Assembly (NCBI GenBank): GCA_028278345.1
Contig: JANQEL010000048.1
Location: 1 to 64,000, forward strand
From: Myxococcota bacterium
GTDB taxonomy: Bacteria; Myxococcota_A; UBA9160; UBA4427
Reading direction: 5' to 3'
DNA: 64,000 bases
Below are positions 53,315-63,044 of this stretch, in pieces. The stretch's first letter is position 1. The number at the start of each line of letters is the position of its first letter. The notes beneath the pieces are model-generated. The model saw nothing but the letters and a program-made list of their open reading frames with translations. It made no database searches and was not told where the DNA came from. A program made the translations under genes and the position numbers.

Positions 53315-54658
53315 CTACCGCCAGCTGAAGGCGTTCAAGCGATCGAAGGTGTCGCGCAGCTTGTCGAGGCTCTCGCCGAAGTTCAGCGGGATCGCGTTCA
53401 CCGGAACGCCATCGCGCTTCGCCGCGGCCGCCAGCGCCGCGCCGCCGAGGCGGACGATCCGCAGATCGCCGAAGGGCGTACCCGTGCCGCAGTTCACCAC
53501 GAAGGCCACCGCGAGCCCGCGATCGGGATCCGCCCAGGCCCCCGAGCCGCCGAAACCGAAGTGCCCGAAAGCGCGCCGCGGAATGCCGCGCGAGGTGGGC
53601 GCCGCGTGGTATCCGAGCCGCCAGGCCATGTCGAAGGGCAGCACCTTCAGGGCCTCCGTGCGCTCCTGCCGCTCGATCGCACGCTCGAAGGTCGACTTCG
53701 ACATCAGTCGCACCCCGTCGAGTTCGCCGCCCATCGCCAGGCAGCCGTACATGCGGGCGAGGGATCGCGCGGTGAAGAGCCCGTTGGCGGCGGGGATGGC
53801 CGCCCGCAGGGTCTCGGGAGAATCGAATTCGAAGCCGGCGATGCCGCGCGGGACGAGAGCCTCGAGCAGGCTCTTCACATCCAGGTCGATCCCGATCCCG
53901 CCCAGCCGTTGCGTGAGCCATTCGGACGAGGAATCGCCGAGGTTCTCGACCCACTTCGGAACCTGCGCTCCCGGCCCGTACCGCTGCAACAGCAGACTCG
54001 GGCGCGACCAGACCAGCTCGGCCGCCCGGTGGATCTCGCTTTCCGGCGCCCCGATGAACATGCCGTCGAGCTCGAGGGGCTCGGCGATCTCGCGCTGCAC
54101 GAGGTCGGGAAAGCGCTCCCCGGTCACGCGCTGCAGGATCTCGCCCACCAGGTAGCCGTACGTGAGACCGTGATAGCCCGTGCGCGTGCCCGGCTCGTGG
54201 CTCGGCTCGGCGCGCTCGATGGCGTCGATCATGTAGTCCCAATCGCGCATGCGCGAGGCGTCGTCGACCATCTGGCGGATGTGGTAGAGGCCCGACTGGT
54301 GGGTCAGCACCTGGCGAACGGTGATGTCTTCCTTGCCGTGCTGGGCGAACTCGGGCCAGTACTCGGCCACCAGCGCGTCGTAATCGATCAACCCGCGGTC
54401 GGCCATGATGTGCACGAGGGTGCTCGCCACGCCCTTGGTGGTCGAAAAGCTGGGCGCCATCGTGTCTTCGCGCCAGGCGGTGCGGCCCCGGTCGAGGGAG
54501 CCTCCCCAGAGATCGACCACGCACTCGCCGTGGTGATAGACCGCGAAGGCGGCACCCCCGGCCTGGCGTTCGAGGATGCCCTCGAGGACATCCGCGACCC
54601 GCTGGAAATCGGGGTGGAGTCGCCCTTCGAGTTGGATCTTGCGGCTGCTCCGGCGCAT
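53315..54658 (-). CDS. Serine hydrolase of the beta-lactamase/EstB family
   Basis: A 447-residue class C beta-lactamase-fold hydrolase. Nucleophile motif SxxK is S72-TT-K75; Tyr162 in GYHGLTYG is the second catalytic motif. GHFGFGGSGAWADP near the C-terminus corresponds to the third (HxG/KTG) motif. No signal peptide, so probably cytosolic, like many carboxylesterases of this family (EstB). ATG 54658 chosen; the long upstream extension has no ribosome site or conservation. It lies 74 bp upstream of the enoyl-CoA hydratase gene and may share its transcript. Substrates are likely esters. Confidence 0.88.
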   Translation of the reverse strand: MRRSSRKIQLEGRLHPDFQRVADVLEGILERQAGGAAFAVYHHGECVVDLWGGSLDRGRTAWREDTMAPSFSTTKGVASTLVHIMADRGLIDYDALVAEYWPEFAQHGKEDITVRQVLTHQSGLYHIRQMVDDASRMRDWDYMIDAIERAEPSHEPGTRTGYHGLTYGYLVGEILQRVTGERFPDLVQREIAEPLELDGMFIGAPESEIHRAAELVWSRPSLLLQRYGPGAQVPKWVENLGDSSSEWLTQRLGGIGIDLDVKSLLEALVPRGIAGFEFDSPETLRAAIPAANGLFTARSLARMYGCLAMGGELDGVRLMSKSTFERAIERQERTEALKVLPFDMAWRLGYHAAPTSRGIPRRAFGHFGFGGSGAWADPDRGLAVAFVVNCGTGTPFGDLRIVRLGGAALAAAAKRDGVPVNAIPLNFGESLDKLRDTFDRLNAFSWR

Positions 54659-54906
54659 GAGCCTGCCTCCCGTCCGGTCTCTTCGTTGGATCGACGCAAC
54701 GCGTCGAAGACTCGAGAGCGAAGACGGTAGCGCGAGACCGGGCGGAAAAGGGCCCAGACGCCAATTTGGACGAATTTCTCGCGACATTTGGAGCGGTCCG
54801 CTTTGACGCGCCACGGCAAGCGGCCCCGGGTTCGCAATAGCGAAGCAACTCCGGGCAGATGGACGCTCTTCCGGTAGGGTGTCGCGGCTCTGGAGGCGCA
54901 CAAAGC

Positions 54907-55791
54907 ATGAGAATCGGGATCGCCCTCGGGATGCTGCACCCGGCTGTCTTCGAGGCGGTGACCGCCGAAGCGGATCGCCTAGGCTTCGCGAACGTCTGGA
55001 TGCCCGAGCACCTGGTCTTCCCGATCGACATGTCGGGCTCGCCGCATCCGGGGGAGGACACGCCTCCCGTGCCGCCCTCGACGCCGGTGTTCGACGTGTT
55101 CGCGATGCTCTCCTTCCTGGCGGGGCGCAGCCGGCAGATTCGCCTGGGCACGAACGTCTATCTCCTCGCGCTTCGTCATCCCTTCGTGGCCGCGCGCGCG
55201 ATCCTCACCCTCGACTCGGTTTCGAACGGGCGCGCCGACGTCGGCGTCGGTGCGGGTTGGCTGCGGACGGAGTGGGAAGCCGCGGGCCTCGACCCGGCCA
55301 CGCGCGGGCGTCGCCTCGACGAAGCCCTCGCCGTTTGCCGGCGCCTGTGGAGCGAAGAAACCGTCGAATACCACGGGCGCTTCTACGACTTCGAGAAGGT
55401 GATGTTCGAACCGAAGCCCGTGCAGCGACCGCACCCGCCGATCCTGATCGGCGGCGAATCCGATGCCGCCCTCGAACGCGCGGCGCGAGCCGGGAATGGG
55501 TGGATCGGCATGTCCCACACTCCCGAGAGCGCCGCGGCCTCGATCGAGAAACTCGAAGCGCTGCGCTCGAGCGTCGAACTCGCCCCCGGTGTCGAACGCG
55601 ATCGACCGTTTCGCGTGATCACCGGCGCCACGATCACGCGCCGCGAAGAGCTCGAAGGCTTCGCGGCCGTCGGAGTGACGGACCTGATCGTGCGCCCCTT
55701 CAAGGGTTCGCGCGATGCCGTCGAAGCCGTCAAGCGCTTCGCCGGAGAGTGCGGCACGGGCGACCCCAACCCCGACGCCACTTCGACCTGA
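54907..55791 (+). CDS. LLM class (F420-dependent type) oxidoreductase
   Basis: A 294-residue luciferase-like TIM-barrel enzyme. ATG 54907 begins the typical MRIGIALG strand. FANVWMPEHLVFP (about 27-39), GVGAGWLRTEWEA and RPHPPILIGG (about 178-187) are family segments. It resembles the enzyme at 4637-5509 in layout but is clearly diverged. Reduced F420 or flavin would be cofactor. Divergent from the serine hydrolase (248 bp apart, no gene in between); the GH3 gene follows 33 bp downstream. Confidence 0.87.
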   Translation: MRIGIALGMLHPAVFEAVTAEADRLGFANVWMPEHLVFPIDMSGSPHPGEDTPPVPPSTPVFDVFAMLSFLAGRSRQIRLGTNVYLLALRHPFVAARAILTLDSVSNGRADVGVGAGWLRTEWEAAGLDPATRGRRLDEALAVCRRLWSEETVEYHGRFYDFEKVMFEPKPVQRPHPPILIGGESDAALERAARAGNGWIGMSHTPESAAASIEKLEALRSSVELAPGVERDRPFRVITGATITRREELEGFAAVGVTDLIVRPFKGSRDAVEAVKRFAGECGTGDPNPDATST

Positions 55792-55824
55792 ACCGACGCA
55801 CTTCCCCGCGTCAGGAGCCCCCCC

Positions 55825-58293
55825 ATGAGCGAACGAACCGAGAAGCTACTCGCCGAACTCTCCCTCGAAGAGAAGGTCGGCTTGATGAGCGGACGCGACA
55901 TGTGGACCAATCACGCCGTCGAGCGCCTCGGCATCGCGGCGATGAAGGTGAGCGACGGCCCCAACGGCGTGCGCGGGCGTCACTTCGAGGGTTTCACGAC
56001 GGCAGCCAGCTTCCCCTGCGGTTCGGCCCTCGGTGCGACTTTCGACCCGGCCCTGGTCGAAGAAGTCGGCCGGGCGATCGGACGGGAACTCGAGAGCAAG
56101 GGCGCGCAGCTCCTGCTCGCGCCGACGATCAACATCCATCGCTCGCCGCTCGCTGGGCGCAACTTCGAGTGTTACTCAGAGGATCCCCATCTTTCGGGGC
56201 GCATCGCGGTGGCGTACGTGAAGGGCGTCCAGAGCCAGGGCGTGGGCGCCACGCTGAAGCACTACGTGTGCAACGACTCGGAGTTCGAGCGCCACACGAT
56301 CAGCAGCGAGGTCGACGAGCGGACGCTTCGCGAGATCTATCTCGCGCCCTTCGAGGTGGCGATCAAGGAGGCTTCGCCCTGGTCGGTGATGACCGCCTAC
56401 AACAAGCTCGATGGAACCTACTGCGCGGAACACACGCGGCTGTTGCAGGAGATCCTGCGCGACGAGTGGGGCTTCGAAGGCTTCGTGATCTCCGATTGGT
56501 TCGGCGCGCAGAGCACCGAGGCTTCGGTGAACGCGGGCCTCGATTTCGAGATGCCGGGACCCGTTCGGCACTACGGTGAGAAGCTGGTGGCCGCGGTGAA
56601 GGCCGGAGAGGTGGCGCAGGAGGTCGTCGATGCGCGCGCACGTCGCATGCTCGAAGCGCACGAACGCGCGGGCCTGCTCGATCGCGTGATCGCCGATGAG
56701 GAGCACGCGAACGATCTCCCCGAGGATCGCGCCTTGATCCGGCGAGCGGCGTCGTGTGCGATGGTGCTGCTCTGCAACGCCGGTGAACTGCTTCCACTCG
56801 ATGCCGCGAAGCTCTCGCGCGTCGCCGTGATCGGCCCGAACGCGTCGGTGGCGGTGATGCAGGGGGGAGGCAGTGCGCAGCTCGCACCGCATCGCTGCGT
56901 CTCACCCCTCGATGGTATTCGCGCAGCGCTCGGTTCGGATGTCGAGGTGTTGAACGAGCGAGGCTGCGAAAACCAGCGCGGGACGCATCCCACCCTCGAC
57001 ACGAGTCATCTCGAAGCGGGTGAGGATTTCGCGACCCCCGAACTGAGCGTCGAGTACTACGCGGGGCTCGAACTCGAAGGCGAAGTGCTGCATCGCGAGG
57101 CGCGGCGACGCGCCGAATGCGTTTGGCTGGGCGATCTCGCTCCCGGGCTCGATGCGCACTCCTTCTCGGCGCGCATGCGCGGGCGCTTCGTCGCGCCGGT
57201 GAGTGGCTCATTCACCTTTTCGCTCAAGAGCAAGGGGCGCAGCCGGGTGTTCATCGACGGCAACCTCGTGCTCGATCAATGGGAGGATCCAGGGGTCGGC
57301 GAGGCCTTCTACGGCGGTGGCACCGACATCGCCGAAGCGCCGATCGCGATGGAGGCCGGGCGCGCGTACGAAATCGTCGTCGAGTACAGCGCCCCGGGCG
57401 AAGACGGCTGGATCGGCTTCAACGTGGGCTGCCTCGTGCCCGATCCGGCGGACGGCATGGATCGCGCGATCTCCGCCGCCGAAGCGGCCGACTGCGCGAT
57501 CGTCATCGTGGGCCTCAACAACCACTGGGAAACCGAGGGCAGCGATCGCGTCGACATGGAGCTTCCCGGTCGACAGGTGGAGTTGATCGAGAGGGTGAGC
57601 GCCGCGAACGCGAATACGATCGTGGTGGTGAACGCGGGCTCGCCGATCGCGATGGAGTTTGCGGATCGCGTCCCCGCGATCCTGCAGCTCTGGTATCCAG
57701 GCCAGGAGATGGGCCACGCCCTGGCCGATGTGCTCTTCGGTGCGGCCTCACCCGGTGGTCGACTGCCCTGCACCTTCCCGATGGAGTACGCGGACCATCC
57801 GGCCTTCGCCCACTACCCCGGCAAGGACGGCCGCGTGGAGTACGGCGAGGGCTTGATGGTGGGCTACCGCCACTACGACACGCGCGGCGTCGAACCGCGC
57901 TTCGCCTTCGGCCATGGGCTTTCGTACAGCCGCTTCGAGTACGGCGACATTCGCCTCGCGCGCGAAACGGTCGCGCGAGGGGAAACGGTCGAGTTCGAGA
58001 TCGACGTACGCAACAGCGGCGAGCGACGCAGCAGCGATGTCGCGCAGGTGTACGTGCACGACTTCGAGTCGCGCCTGCCACGCCCCGAGCAGGAGCTGCG
58101 CGCGTTCGAGAAGTTCGAACTCGATCCCGGCGAGAGCGCGACCCTTCGCTTCAGACTCGACGAACGTGCTCTTGCCTTCTACGACCCGGCGATTCGCGAT
58201 TGGGAAGTCGAAGCGGGACGCTTCGAGGTTCGCGTCGGGGCTTCTTCGCGCGACATCCGGGCACGCGCGAGCTTCGACGTGGTGGCGGATTAG
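55825..58293 (+). CDS. Glycoside hydrolase family 3 beta-glycosidase with PA14 domain
   Basis: An 822-residue GH3 enzyme. The N-terminal TIM-barrel carries the substrate motif KHYVCND (about 145-151) and nucleophile Asp224 in FVISDWFGAQ. The second (alpha/beta) domain is interrupted by a PA14 domain (about 400-540: FTFSLKSKGRSRVFIDGNLV). The C-terminus is a fibronectin III-like domain (about 690-820). No signal peptide, so cytosolic. GH3 enzymes with PA14 act on beta-glucosides; steroid or saponin glycosides are possible given neighbours, but not shown. Ribosome site AGGAG at 55811-55815 supports ATG 55825. Confidence 0.92.
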   Translation: MSERTEKLLAELSLEEKVGLMSGRDMWTNHAVERLGIAAMKVSDGPNGVRGRHFEGFTTAASFPCGSALGATFDPALVEEVGRAIGRELESKGAQLLLAPTINIHRSPLAGRNFECYSEDPHLSGRIAVAYVKGVQSQGVGATLKHYVCNDSEFERHTISSEVDERTLREIYLAPFEVAIKEASPWSVMTAYNKLDGTYCAEHTRLLQEILRDEWGFEGFVISDWFGAQSTEASVNAGLDFEMPGPVRHYGEKLVAAVKAGEVAQEVVDARARRMLEAHERAGLLDRVIADEEHANDLPEDRALIRRAASCAMVLLCNAGELLPLDAAKLSRVAVIGPNASVAVMQGGGSAQLAPHRCVSPLDGIRAALGSDVEVLNERGCENQRGTHPTLDTSHLEAGEDFATPELSVEYYAGLELEGEVLHREARRRAECVWLGDLAPGLDAHSFSARMRGRFVAPVSGSFTFSLKSKGRSRVFIDGNLVLDQWEDPGVGEAFYGGGTDIAEAPIAMEAGRAYEIVVEYSAPGEDGWIGFNVGCLVPDPADGMDRAISAAEAADCAIVIVGLNNHWETEGSDRVDMELPGRQVELIERVSAANANTIVVVNAGSPIAMEFADRVPAILQLWYPGQEMGHALADVLFGAASPGGRLPCTFPMEYADHPAFAHYPGKDGRVEYGEGLMVGYRHYDTRGVEPRFAFGHGLSYSRFEYGDIRLARETVARGETVEFEIDVRNSGERRSSDVAQVYVHDFESRLPRPEQELRAFEKFELDPGESATLRFRLDERALAFYDPAIRDWEVEAGRFEVRVGASSRDIRARASFDVVAD

Positions 58294-58322
58294 CGCACGA
58301 AAGAAGAAGAAGGAGTTCTTCC

Positions 58323-60029
58323 ATGTTCGGTCGCCTGTTGCGGTGGCTCGTCGTTCTCATCGTAGTGCTCGTCGCCTCGTTCCTGGTGGCCACCTACGAG
58401 TCCCCGCCGCCCGAGAGCCAGGCCTTCGTGAACGCAAACGTGCTCACGATGGACCGGAACGACCGCGTCGCAGAGGCGATCTATCTCGAGGGCGATCGCA
58501 TCGTCGCCGTGGGGACGCGCGCACAGATCGAGAAGAAGATCACCCGTTCGACCGAGGTACACGATCTCGAGGGGCGCACGGTGATCCCGGGCGTCATCGA
58601 TGCCCACGGGCACTTTCCCGGTTCGGGATTCGTCGTCGTGGGGGTGAACCTCGCGAGTCCACCGGTGGGCACCATCACCTCGATCGAAGGGCAGGTGGAA
58701 GCCCTTGGCGCGCGCGCCGAAGAAACGCCGGCCGGCGAGATGATCTTCGGTTTCCAGTACGACGACACCCTGGTGAATGAGAAGCGCCACCCGACGCGTC
58801 ACGATCTCGATCGCGCGTCGACCGAGCATCCGGTCATCGCGATGCACGTCTCGGGTCACCTCGCCGCGGCGAACACGCTGGCCCTCGAACTGCTCGGCTT
58901 CGACCGCGATACACCCAACCCCGAAGGCGGCGTGATCCGCCGCGAAGCCGACGGCACGCCCGACGGCGTACTCGAGGAAACCGCCGCGACGATGGCGAGC
59001 CAGATGGCGATGGACTTCTCGATCGGCCAGGGCATCGCGATGATCGATCACGCCTCGGCGGAGTACGCCTCCGTGGGCGTCACCACGGCGCAGAGCGGCC
59101 TCACGCCGAAGCCGATGATCGATGCGCTTTGGTTCGCTTCGTGGCTCGGTCGCGTACCGATCCGCCTCGAAGTGTGGGCCGATGCCGAACTCGGCAAACA
59201 ATGGGCGCGCGGCGAGTTCGACGCCGCGTCCTACGAGACCGATCGCTTTCGCGTGGGCGCGGTCAAGATCGTCCAGGACGGATCGATCCAGGGGTATACG
59301 GGCTACCTGAGCGAGCCCTACCACGTCCCCTTCAAGGGCGACGAGAGCTATCGCGGCTATCCGATCATGAAGCGCGAAGATCTCACCGCCCTGGTGAAGG
59401 AGCTCCATGCGGCGGATCTCCACATGGCGATCCACGGAAACGGCGACGCGGCAATCGACGACATCATCCACGCCCTGGGTCAAGCGCAGAAGGAGCACCA
59501 CCGCCCCGATCCGCGAACGATCGTGATCCACTCGCAGATGGCTCGCGAGGACCAACTCGATCGCATGCTCGAAGTCGGCCTCACGCCGAGCTACTTCGTC
59601 GCCCACACCTACTACTGGGGCGATCGCCACCGCGACATCTTCATGGGGCCCGAGCGCGCCTATCGCATGAGCCCGACCGCGACTTCGATCGCGAAGGGAC
59701 TGCGTTTCAGCATCCATCTCGACACACCCGTGGTTCCCATGGAACCGATGTTGCTGGTCTGGAGTGCGGTGAATCGCCGCTCGACTTCGGGGGACATCAT
59801 CGGTCCGGCGGAGCGCATCTCACCTCTCGCAGCGCTTCGTGCGGTGACGATCGACGCCGCGTGGCAGATCGAACGCGATGGCGTTGTCGGCTCCCTCGAA
59901 GCCGGCAAGCTCGCCGACCTCGTGGTGCTCTCGGCGAATCCCCTCGAGGTGGAACCGAACGCGATCCGCGACATCGAAGTGGAACGCACCCTCGTGGGTG
60001 GTCGCACGATCTTCCAGCGCGCGGAATAG
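58323..60029 (+). CDS. Membrane-anchored amidohydrolase (YtcJ-like)
   Basis: A 568-residue metal-dependent amidohydrolase. An N-terminal helix (about 5-24) anchors the protein or serves as signal. The metal site begins with DAHGH (His95, His97). Later HGNGDAAIDDI (about 364-374) and HSQM (about 396-399) supply further ligands, and LDTPVVPMEP holds the catalytic Asp region. The C-terminal GSLEAGKLADLVVLS is typical of the amidohydrolase 3 family. AAGGAG upstream supports ATG 58323. Substrate unknown; co-oriented with GH3 30 bp upstream. Confidence 0.9.
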   Translation: MFGRLLRWLVVLIVVLVASFLVATYESPPPESQAFVNANVLTMDRNDRVAEAIYLEGDRIVAVGTRAQIEKKITRSTEVHDLEGRTVIPGVIDAHGHFPGSGFVVVGVNLASPPVGTITSIEGQVEALGARAEETPAGEMIFGFQYDDTLVNEKRHPTRHDLDRASTEHPVIAMHVSGHLAAANTLALELLGFDRDTPNPEGGVIRREADGTPDGVLEETAATMASQMAMDFSIGQGIAMIDHASAEYASVGVTTAQSGLTPKPMIDALWFASWLGRVPIRLEVWADAELGKQWARGEFDAASYETDRFRVGAVKIVQDGSIQGYTGYLSEPYHVPFKGDESYRGYPIMKREDLTALVKELHAADLHMAIHGNGDAAIDDIIHALGQAQKEHHRPDPRTIVIHSQMAREDQLDRMLEVGLTPSYFVAHTYYWGDRHRDIFMGPERAYRMSPTATSIAKGLRFSIHLDTPVVPMEPMLLVWSAVNRRSTSGDIIGPAERISPLAALRAVTIDAAWQIERDGVVGSLEAGKLADLVVLSANPLEVEPNAIRDIEVERTLVGGRTIFQRAE

Positions 60030-60207
60030 AGGGCGCTTTCAGGAGTCGGAACTCGCCCCGCAACGCGCCACCTCGGGCGAGCAGATCGCGTGCGGGTCGG
60101 TTGCAACACCTTGATATGACGCGGGTTTCCGTGCATCAGGCCGATAGCGCACTACCCTATTCCTTTCGCGCCGGGCACCGAATGCCCGTGCGCCCGGAGC
60201 CCCGTGC

Positions 60208-60924
60208 ATGTCGCGCGTCATCGTCATCATTCCGACCTACAACGAGGTCGAGAACCTTCCCTTGATCGTGAAGGAAGTGCTGGCGCAGGACGAGCGCATC
60301 TCGGTGCTGGTGGTGGACGACAACTCCCCCGACGGCACGGGCAAGGTGGCCGACCAACTGGCGGAGGAGACCGGGCGGGTTCACGTGCTGCACCGCCCGG
60401 GCAAGGCGGGGCTCGGTGCCGCCTACCGTGCGGGGCTCGCCGAAGCGCTGCGCCTCGGCGCCGACGTCGTGATCCAGATGGATGCCGATTTCTCGCACCC
60501 TCCGTCGACCATCCCCGAGATGCTGCGCGAGATCGAAACTCACGACCTCGTGACGGGCTCGCGCTACGTGCAGGGCATCACGGTGGTGAACTGGCCGATC
60601 GAACGCATCCTGATCAGCTGGGCCGCCAATGTCTATGCGCGCTTCGTGACGCGCCTGACGCTGACCGACGCGACGGGGGGCTTTCGCTGTGTGCGACGCG
60701 AGCTGCTCGAACGTATCGGCTTCGAGCGCATCAAGAGCGACGGCTACGCGTTCCAGATCGAGATGAACTACCGCTTCGACAAGTACGGGGCGCGCATCAA
60801 GGAGCTGCCCTTCTTCTTCGTCGATCGCGAGCGCGGGCAATCGAAGCTCTCCCTCGGCATCGCCTTCGAGGGGCTGTGGATCGTGTGGTGGCTGCGCATC
60901 GCCGACGCCCTGGGTCGAATCTAG
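60208..60924 (+). CDS. Polyprenol-monophosphate mannosyl/glycosyl synthase (GT2, Dpm1-like)
   Basis: A 238-residue GT-A glycosyltransferase. IPTYNEVENL (about 9-18), VVDDNSPDGTG (about 35-45), QMDADFSHPP with the DxD metal motif (about 90-99), GSRYVQGI (about 116-123) and the SDGYAFQIEM segment match dolichol/polyprenol-phosphate mannose synthases. It has no C-terminal membrane domain, as in the soluble Dpm1 type. It would make a lipid-linked sugar donor for GT-C enzymes. It is followed by a GT4, a flippase-like membrane protein and a methyltransferase on the same strand. Confidence 0.9.
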   Translation: MSRVIVIIPTYNEVENLPLIVKEVLAQDERISVLVVDDNSPDGTGKVADQLAEETGRVHVLHRPGKAGLGAAYRAGLAEALRLGADVVIQMDADFSHPPSTIPEMLREIETHDLVTGSRYVQGITVVNWPIERILISWAANVYARFVTRLTLTDATGGFRCVRRELLERIGFERIKSDGYAFQIEMNYRFDKYGARIKELPFFFVDRERGQSKLSLGIAFEGLWIVWWLRIADALGRI

Positions 60925-60963
60925 CCTCGCAATGAACCGAGCAGGCACTGGAATGCACGGGCC

Positions 60964-62073
60964 GTGAAGATCCTGGTGCTGAACGAGCGCGACCCGCTCC
61001 ACCCAAAGGCCGGCGGCGCGGAGATCCATGTCGCCGAGATCTTTCGCAGGTTGGCTGCGGGCGGCGACGAAGTGACCCTCGCGGCCACGAGTTACGCGGG
61101 TTGCGAACCCGAACACGAACTCGACGGCATGCGGGTCTGGCATCTCGGGCCGATCCCCATCTACTACCCGCGCGTGGCCTTCGAGACCCTGCGCACGACC
61201 TGGCGGGGCGAGTACGACGTGGTCGTCGAGTGCCTCAACAAGGTGCCTTTCTATTCCCCGGTGTATTCGCGCGTGCCGGTGCTGGCGATCTGTCATCACC
61301 TCTTCGGTGAGGTCGCCTTCCAGCAGGTGTCGTGGCCGGTGGCCGCAACGGTGTGGCTATCGGAGCAGCTGATCCCGCCGCTCTATCGCGCGCCGGAGTT
61401 CATCACGATCTCCGAGAGCAGTCGCAACGACCTCGTCCATCGCGGCATCCCCGAATCGCGCATCGAGGTGAGCCACTGCGGCATCGATCGCCCCGCGATC
61501 GAGGTCGATACGAAGAAGTTGCGACCGATGCGAGTCTCCTATGTGGGGCGCCTCGAAGCCTACAAGCACGTCGACGTGATGCTGCGCGCGTGCGCGGCGC
61601 TCTCCTCGCGCTTCCCCGAACTCGAGATCTATGTGATCGGGCGAGGCGTCGAGCGCGAACCCCTCGAAGCCCTCGCCCGCGAGCTCGGCATCGACGATCG
61701 CACGACCTTCACCGGCTTCGTGAGCGACGAGGAGCGCGACCGGATCCTCGCCGAGACCCGCGTCTGCGTCTGCCCCTCGGAGAAGGAGGGATGGGGCCTC
61801 ACCATCATCGAGAGCAATGCGCTGGGCACCCCCGTGGTGGCGACCGACGCCGACGGCCTGCGCGATTCGGTGCGCGACGGCGAGACGGGTTATCTCGTAC
61901 CCTTGCGCGACGTCGACGGGTTTCGTGAAAAGATCGCGATGCTGCTGGAGGACGACACGCTTTCGACCGAAATGAGTGAGCGGGCGCTGGCCTGGTCGCG
62001 CACCTTCGATTGGGATGTGGCGGCCGACGAGATGCGCGCCGCCCTCGAACGCACCCTGGGAATCCTCACGTGA
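60964..62073 (+). CDS. Glycosyltransferase family 4
   Basis: A 369-residue GT-B enzyme starting at GTG 60964. PKAGGAEIHVAEI (about 14-26) is the donor/acceptor glycine loop, and EKEGWGLTIIESNALGTPVV (about 278-297) contains the E-x7-E catalytic/donor motif. No membrane segments. It is translationally coupled to the next gene through a GTGA overlap. It likely extends a surface glycan built on polyprenol phosphate made with the upstream synthase. Confidence 0.92.
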   Translation: MKILVLNERDPLHPKAGGAEIHVAEIFRRLAAGGDEVTLAATSYAGCEPEHELDGMRVWHLGPIPIYYPRVAFETLRTTWRGEYDVVVECLNKVPFYSPVYSRVPVLAICHHLFGEVAFQQVSWPVAATVWLSEQLIPPLYRAPEFITISESSRNDLVHRGIPESRIEVSHCGIDRPAIEVDTKKLRPMRVSYVGRLEAYKHVDVMLRACAALSSRFPELEIYVIGRGVEREPLEALARELGIDDRTTFTGFVSDEERDRILAETRVCVCPSEKEGWGLTIIESNALGTPVVATDADGLRDSVRDGETGYLVPLRDVDGFREKIAMLLEDDTLSTEMSERALAWSRTFDWDVAADEMRAALERTLGILT

Positions 62074-63044
62074 GCAGCGAGCCCGAAACGAAGCGCCCCG
62101 CCAACCCGCTCTTGAAGTGGGTGCTTCCCGCGGTCTTCACGTGCGCCGCCATCGCGTATCTGGTGAACACCCTCGACTTCGCGCAGATCTCGCAGTACAT
62201 CACGCCGCGTTCGGCATCGATCCTGATTCCCTCGATGCTTGGCTTCGGCGTCGTGAGCATCGTGATCGAGGCCATCACACTGCGAAGGCTGCTGCATTCG
62301 ACGCGCAGCGACTTCACCCTGATGACGGCGGCCCGGGTGAAGTCGGCGAGCTACCTGCTCGCGATCGTCCACTACGCCCTCGGCGCAGCGACGTTGACCA
62401 TTCTGGTTTCGCGGCAGGCCGGGGTGACCCTCCAGCGCGCGGCCGGGGTCGTGGGGCTCGTGATGATGTTCGATCTCGCCATGGTGCTCTCGATGGTGGT
62501 GATCGGGGCCACCCTCGTCTCGACCAGCGCGATCGAACTCCAGTTCGGCGCGGGGCTCGCCATCATAGGCGTGATCGCCGGCGGCCTCGCGCTCTTGCGC
62601 GCTCCGTTCTCGCTGGGGCCCCTCGACACCGTGCGCAACCTCGAGTTGTTCGAACGCGCGCGTACCGCGCCGGTGCGCGATCTCCTGGAACTCGCGGCCC
62701 TGCGCTGCCTCTTCGTGATCGCCTTCATGAGCATGGGTTATGGCGCCCTCACGGCCTTCGACATCAACGCGCCGATCCCCGCGGTGATGTTGAACTTCTC
62801 CGGCGTGGTGCTGGCCTCGATGCTTCCCGCGGTGGCCGGGCTGGGGCCCAGTCAGGTCGCGATGGTCGAATTCTTCGCCGCCTACGGGGCGAAAGAACAG
62901 TTGCTGGCCTGTAGCGTCTCCCTCGCCGCGACGATGATCACCATGCGAGCGCTGATGGGGATCGCCTTCGCGGGTGAGTTCAGTCGCGAGGCGTTGGCGA
63001 TCACGCGCGAAGTCGAAGCGGCGAACATGGGGGACAGGGTTTGA
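62070..63044 (+). CDS. Lysylphosphatidylglycerol synthase TM-domain (UPF0104) family membrane protein
   Basis: A 324-residue protein starting at GTG 62070, overlapping the GT4 stop. About eight to nine membrane helices with few charged loops. SMLGFGVVSIVIEA, FDLAMVLSMV and AGLGPSQVAMVEFF (about 269-282) are typical of the flippase-like LPG_synthase_TM family, often found beside glycosyltransferases. A role in moving or retaining a lipid-linked intermediate is inferred from that association. The next gene starts with TTG overlapping this stop. Confidence 0.82.
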   Translation: MSSEPETKRPANPLLKWVLPAVFTCAAIAYLVNTLDFAQISQYITPRSASILIPSMLGFGVVSIVIEAITLRRLLHSTRSDFTLMTAARVKSASYLLAIVHYALGAATLTILVSRQAGVTLQRAAGVVGLVMMFDLAMVLSMVVIGATLVSTSAIELQFGAGLAIIGVIAGGLALLRAPFSLGPLDTVRNLELFERARTAPVRDLLELAALRCLFVIAFMSMGYGALTAFDINAPIPAVMLNFSGVVLASMLPAVAGLGPSQVAMVEFFAAYGAKEQLLACSVSLAATMITMRALMGIAFAGEFSREALAITREVEAANMGDRV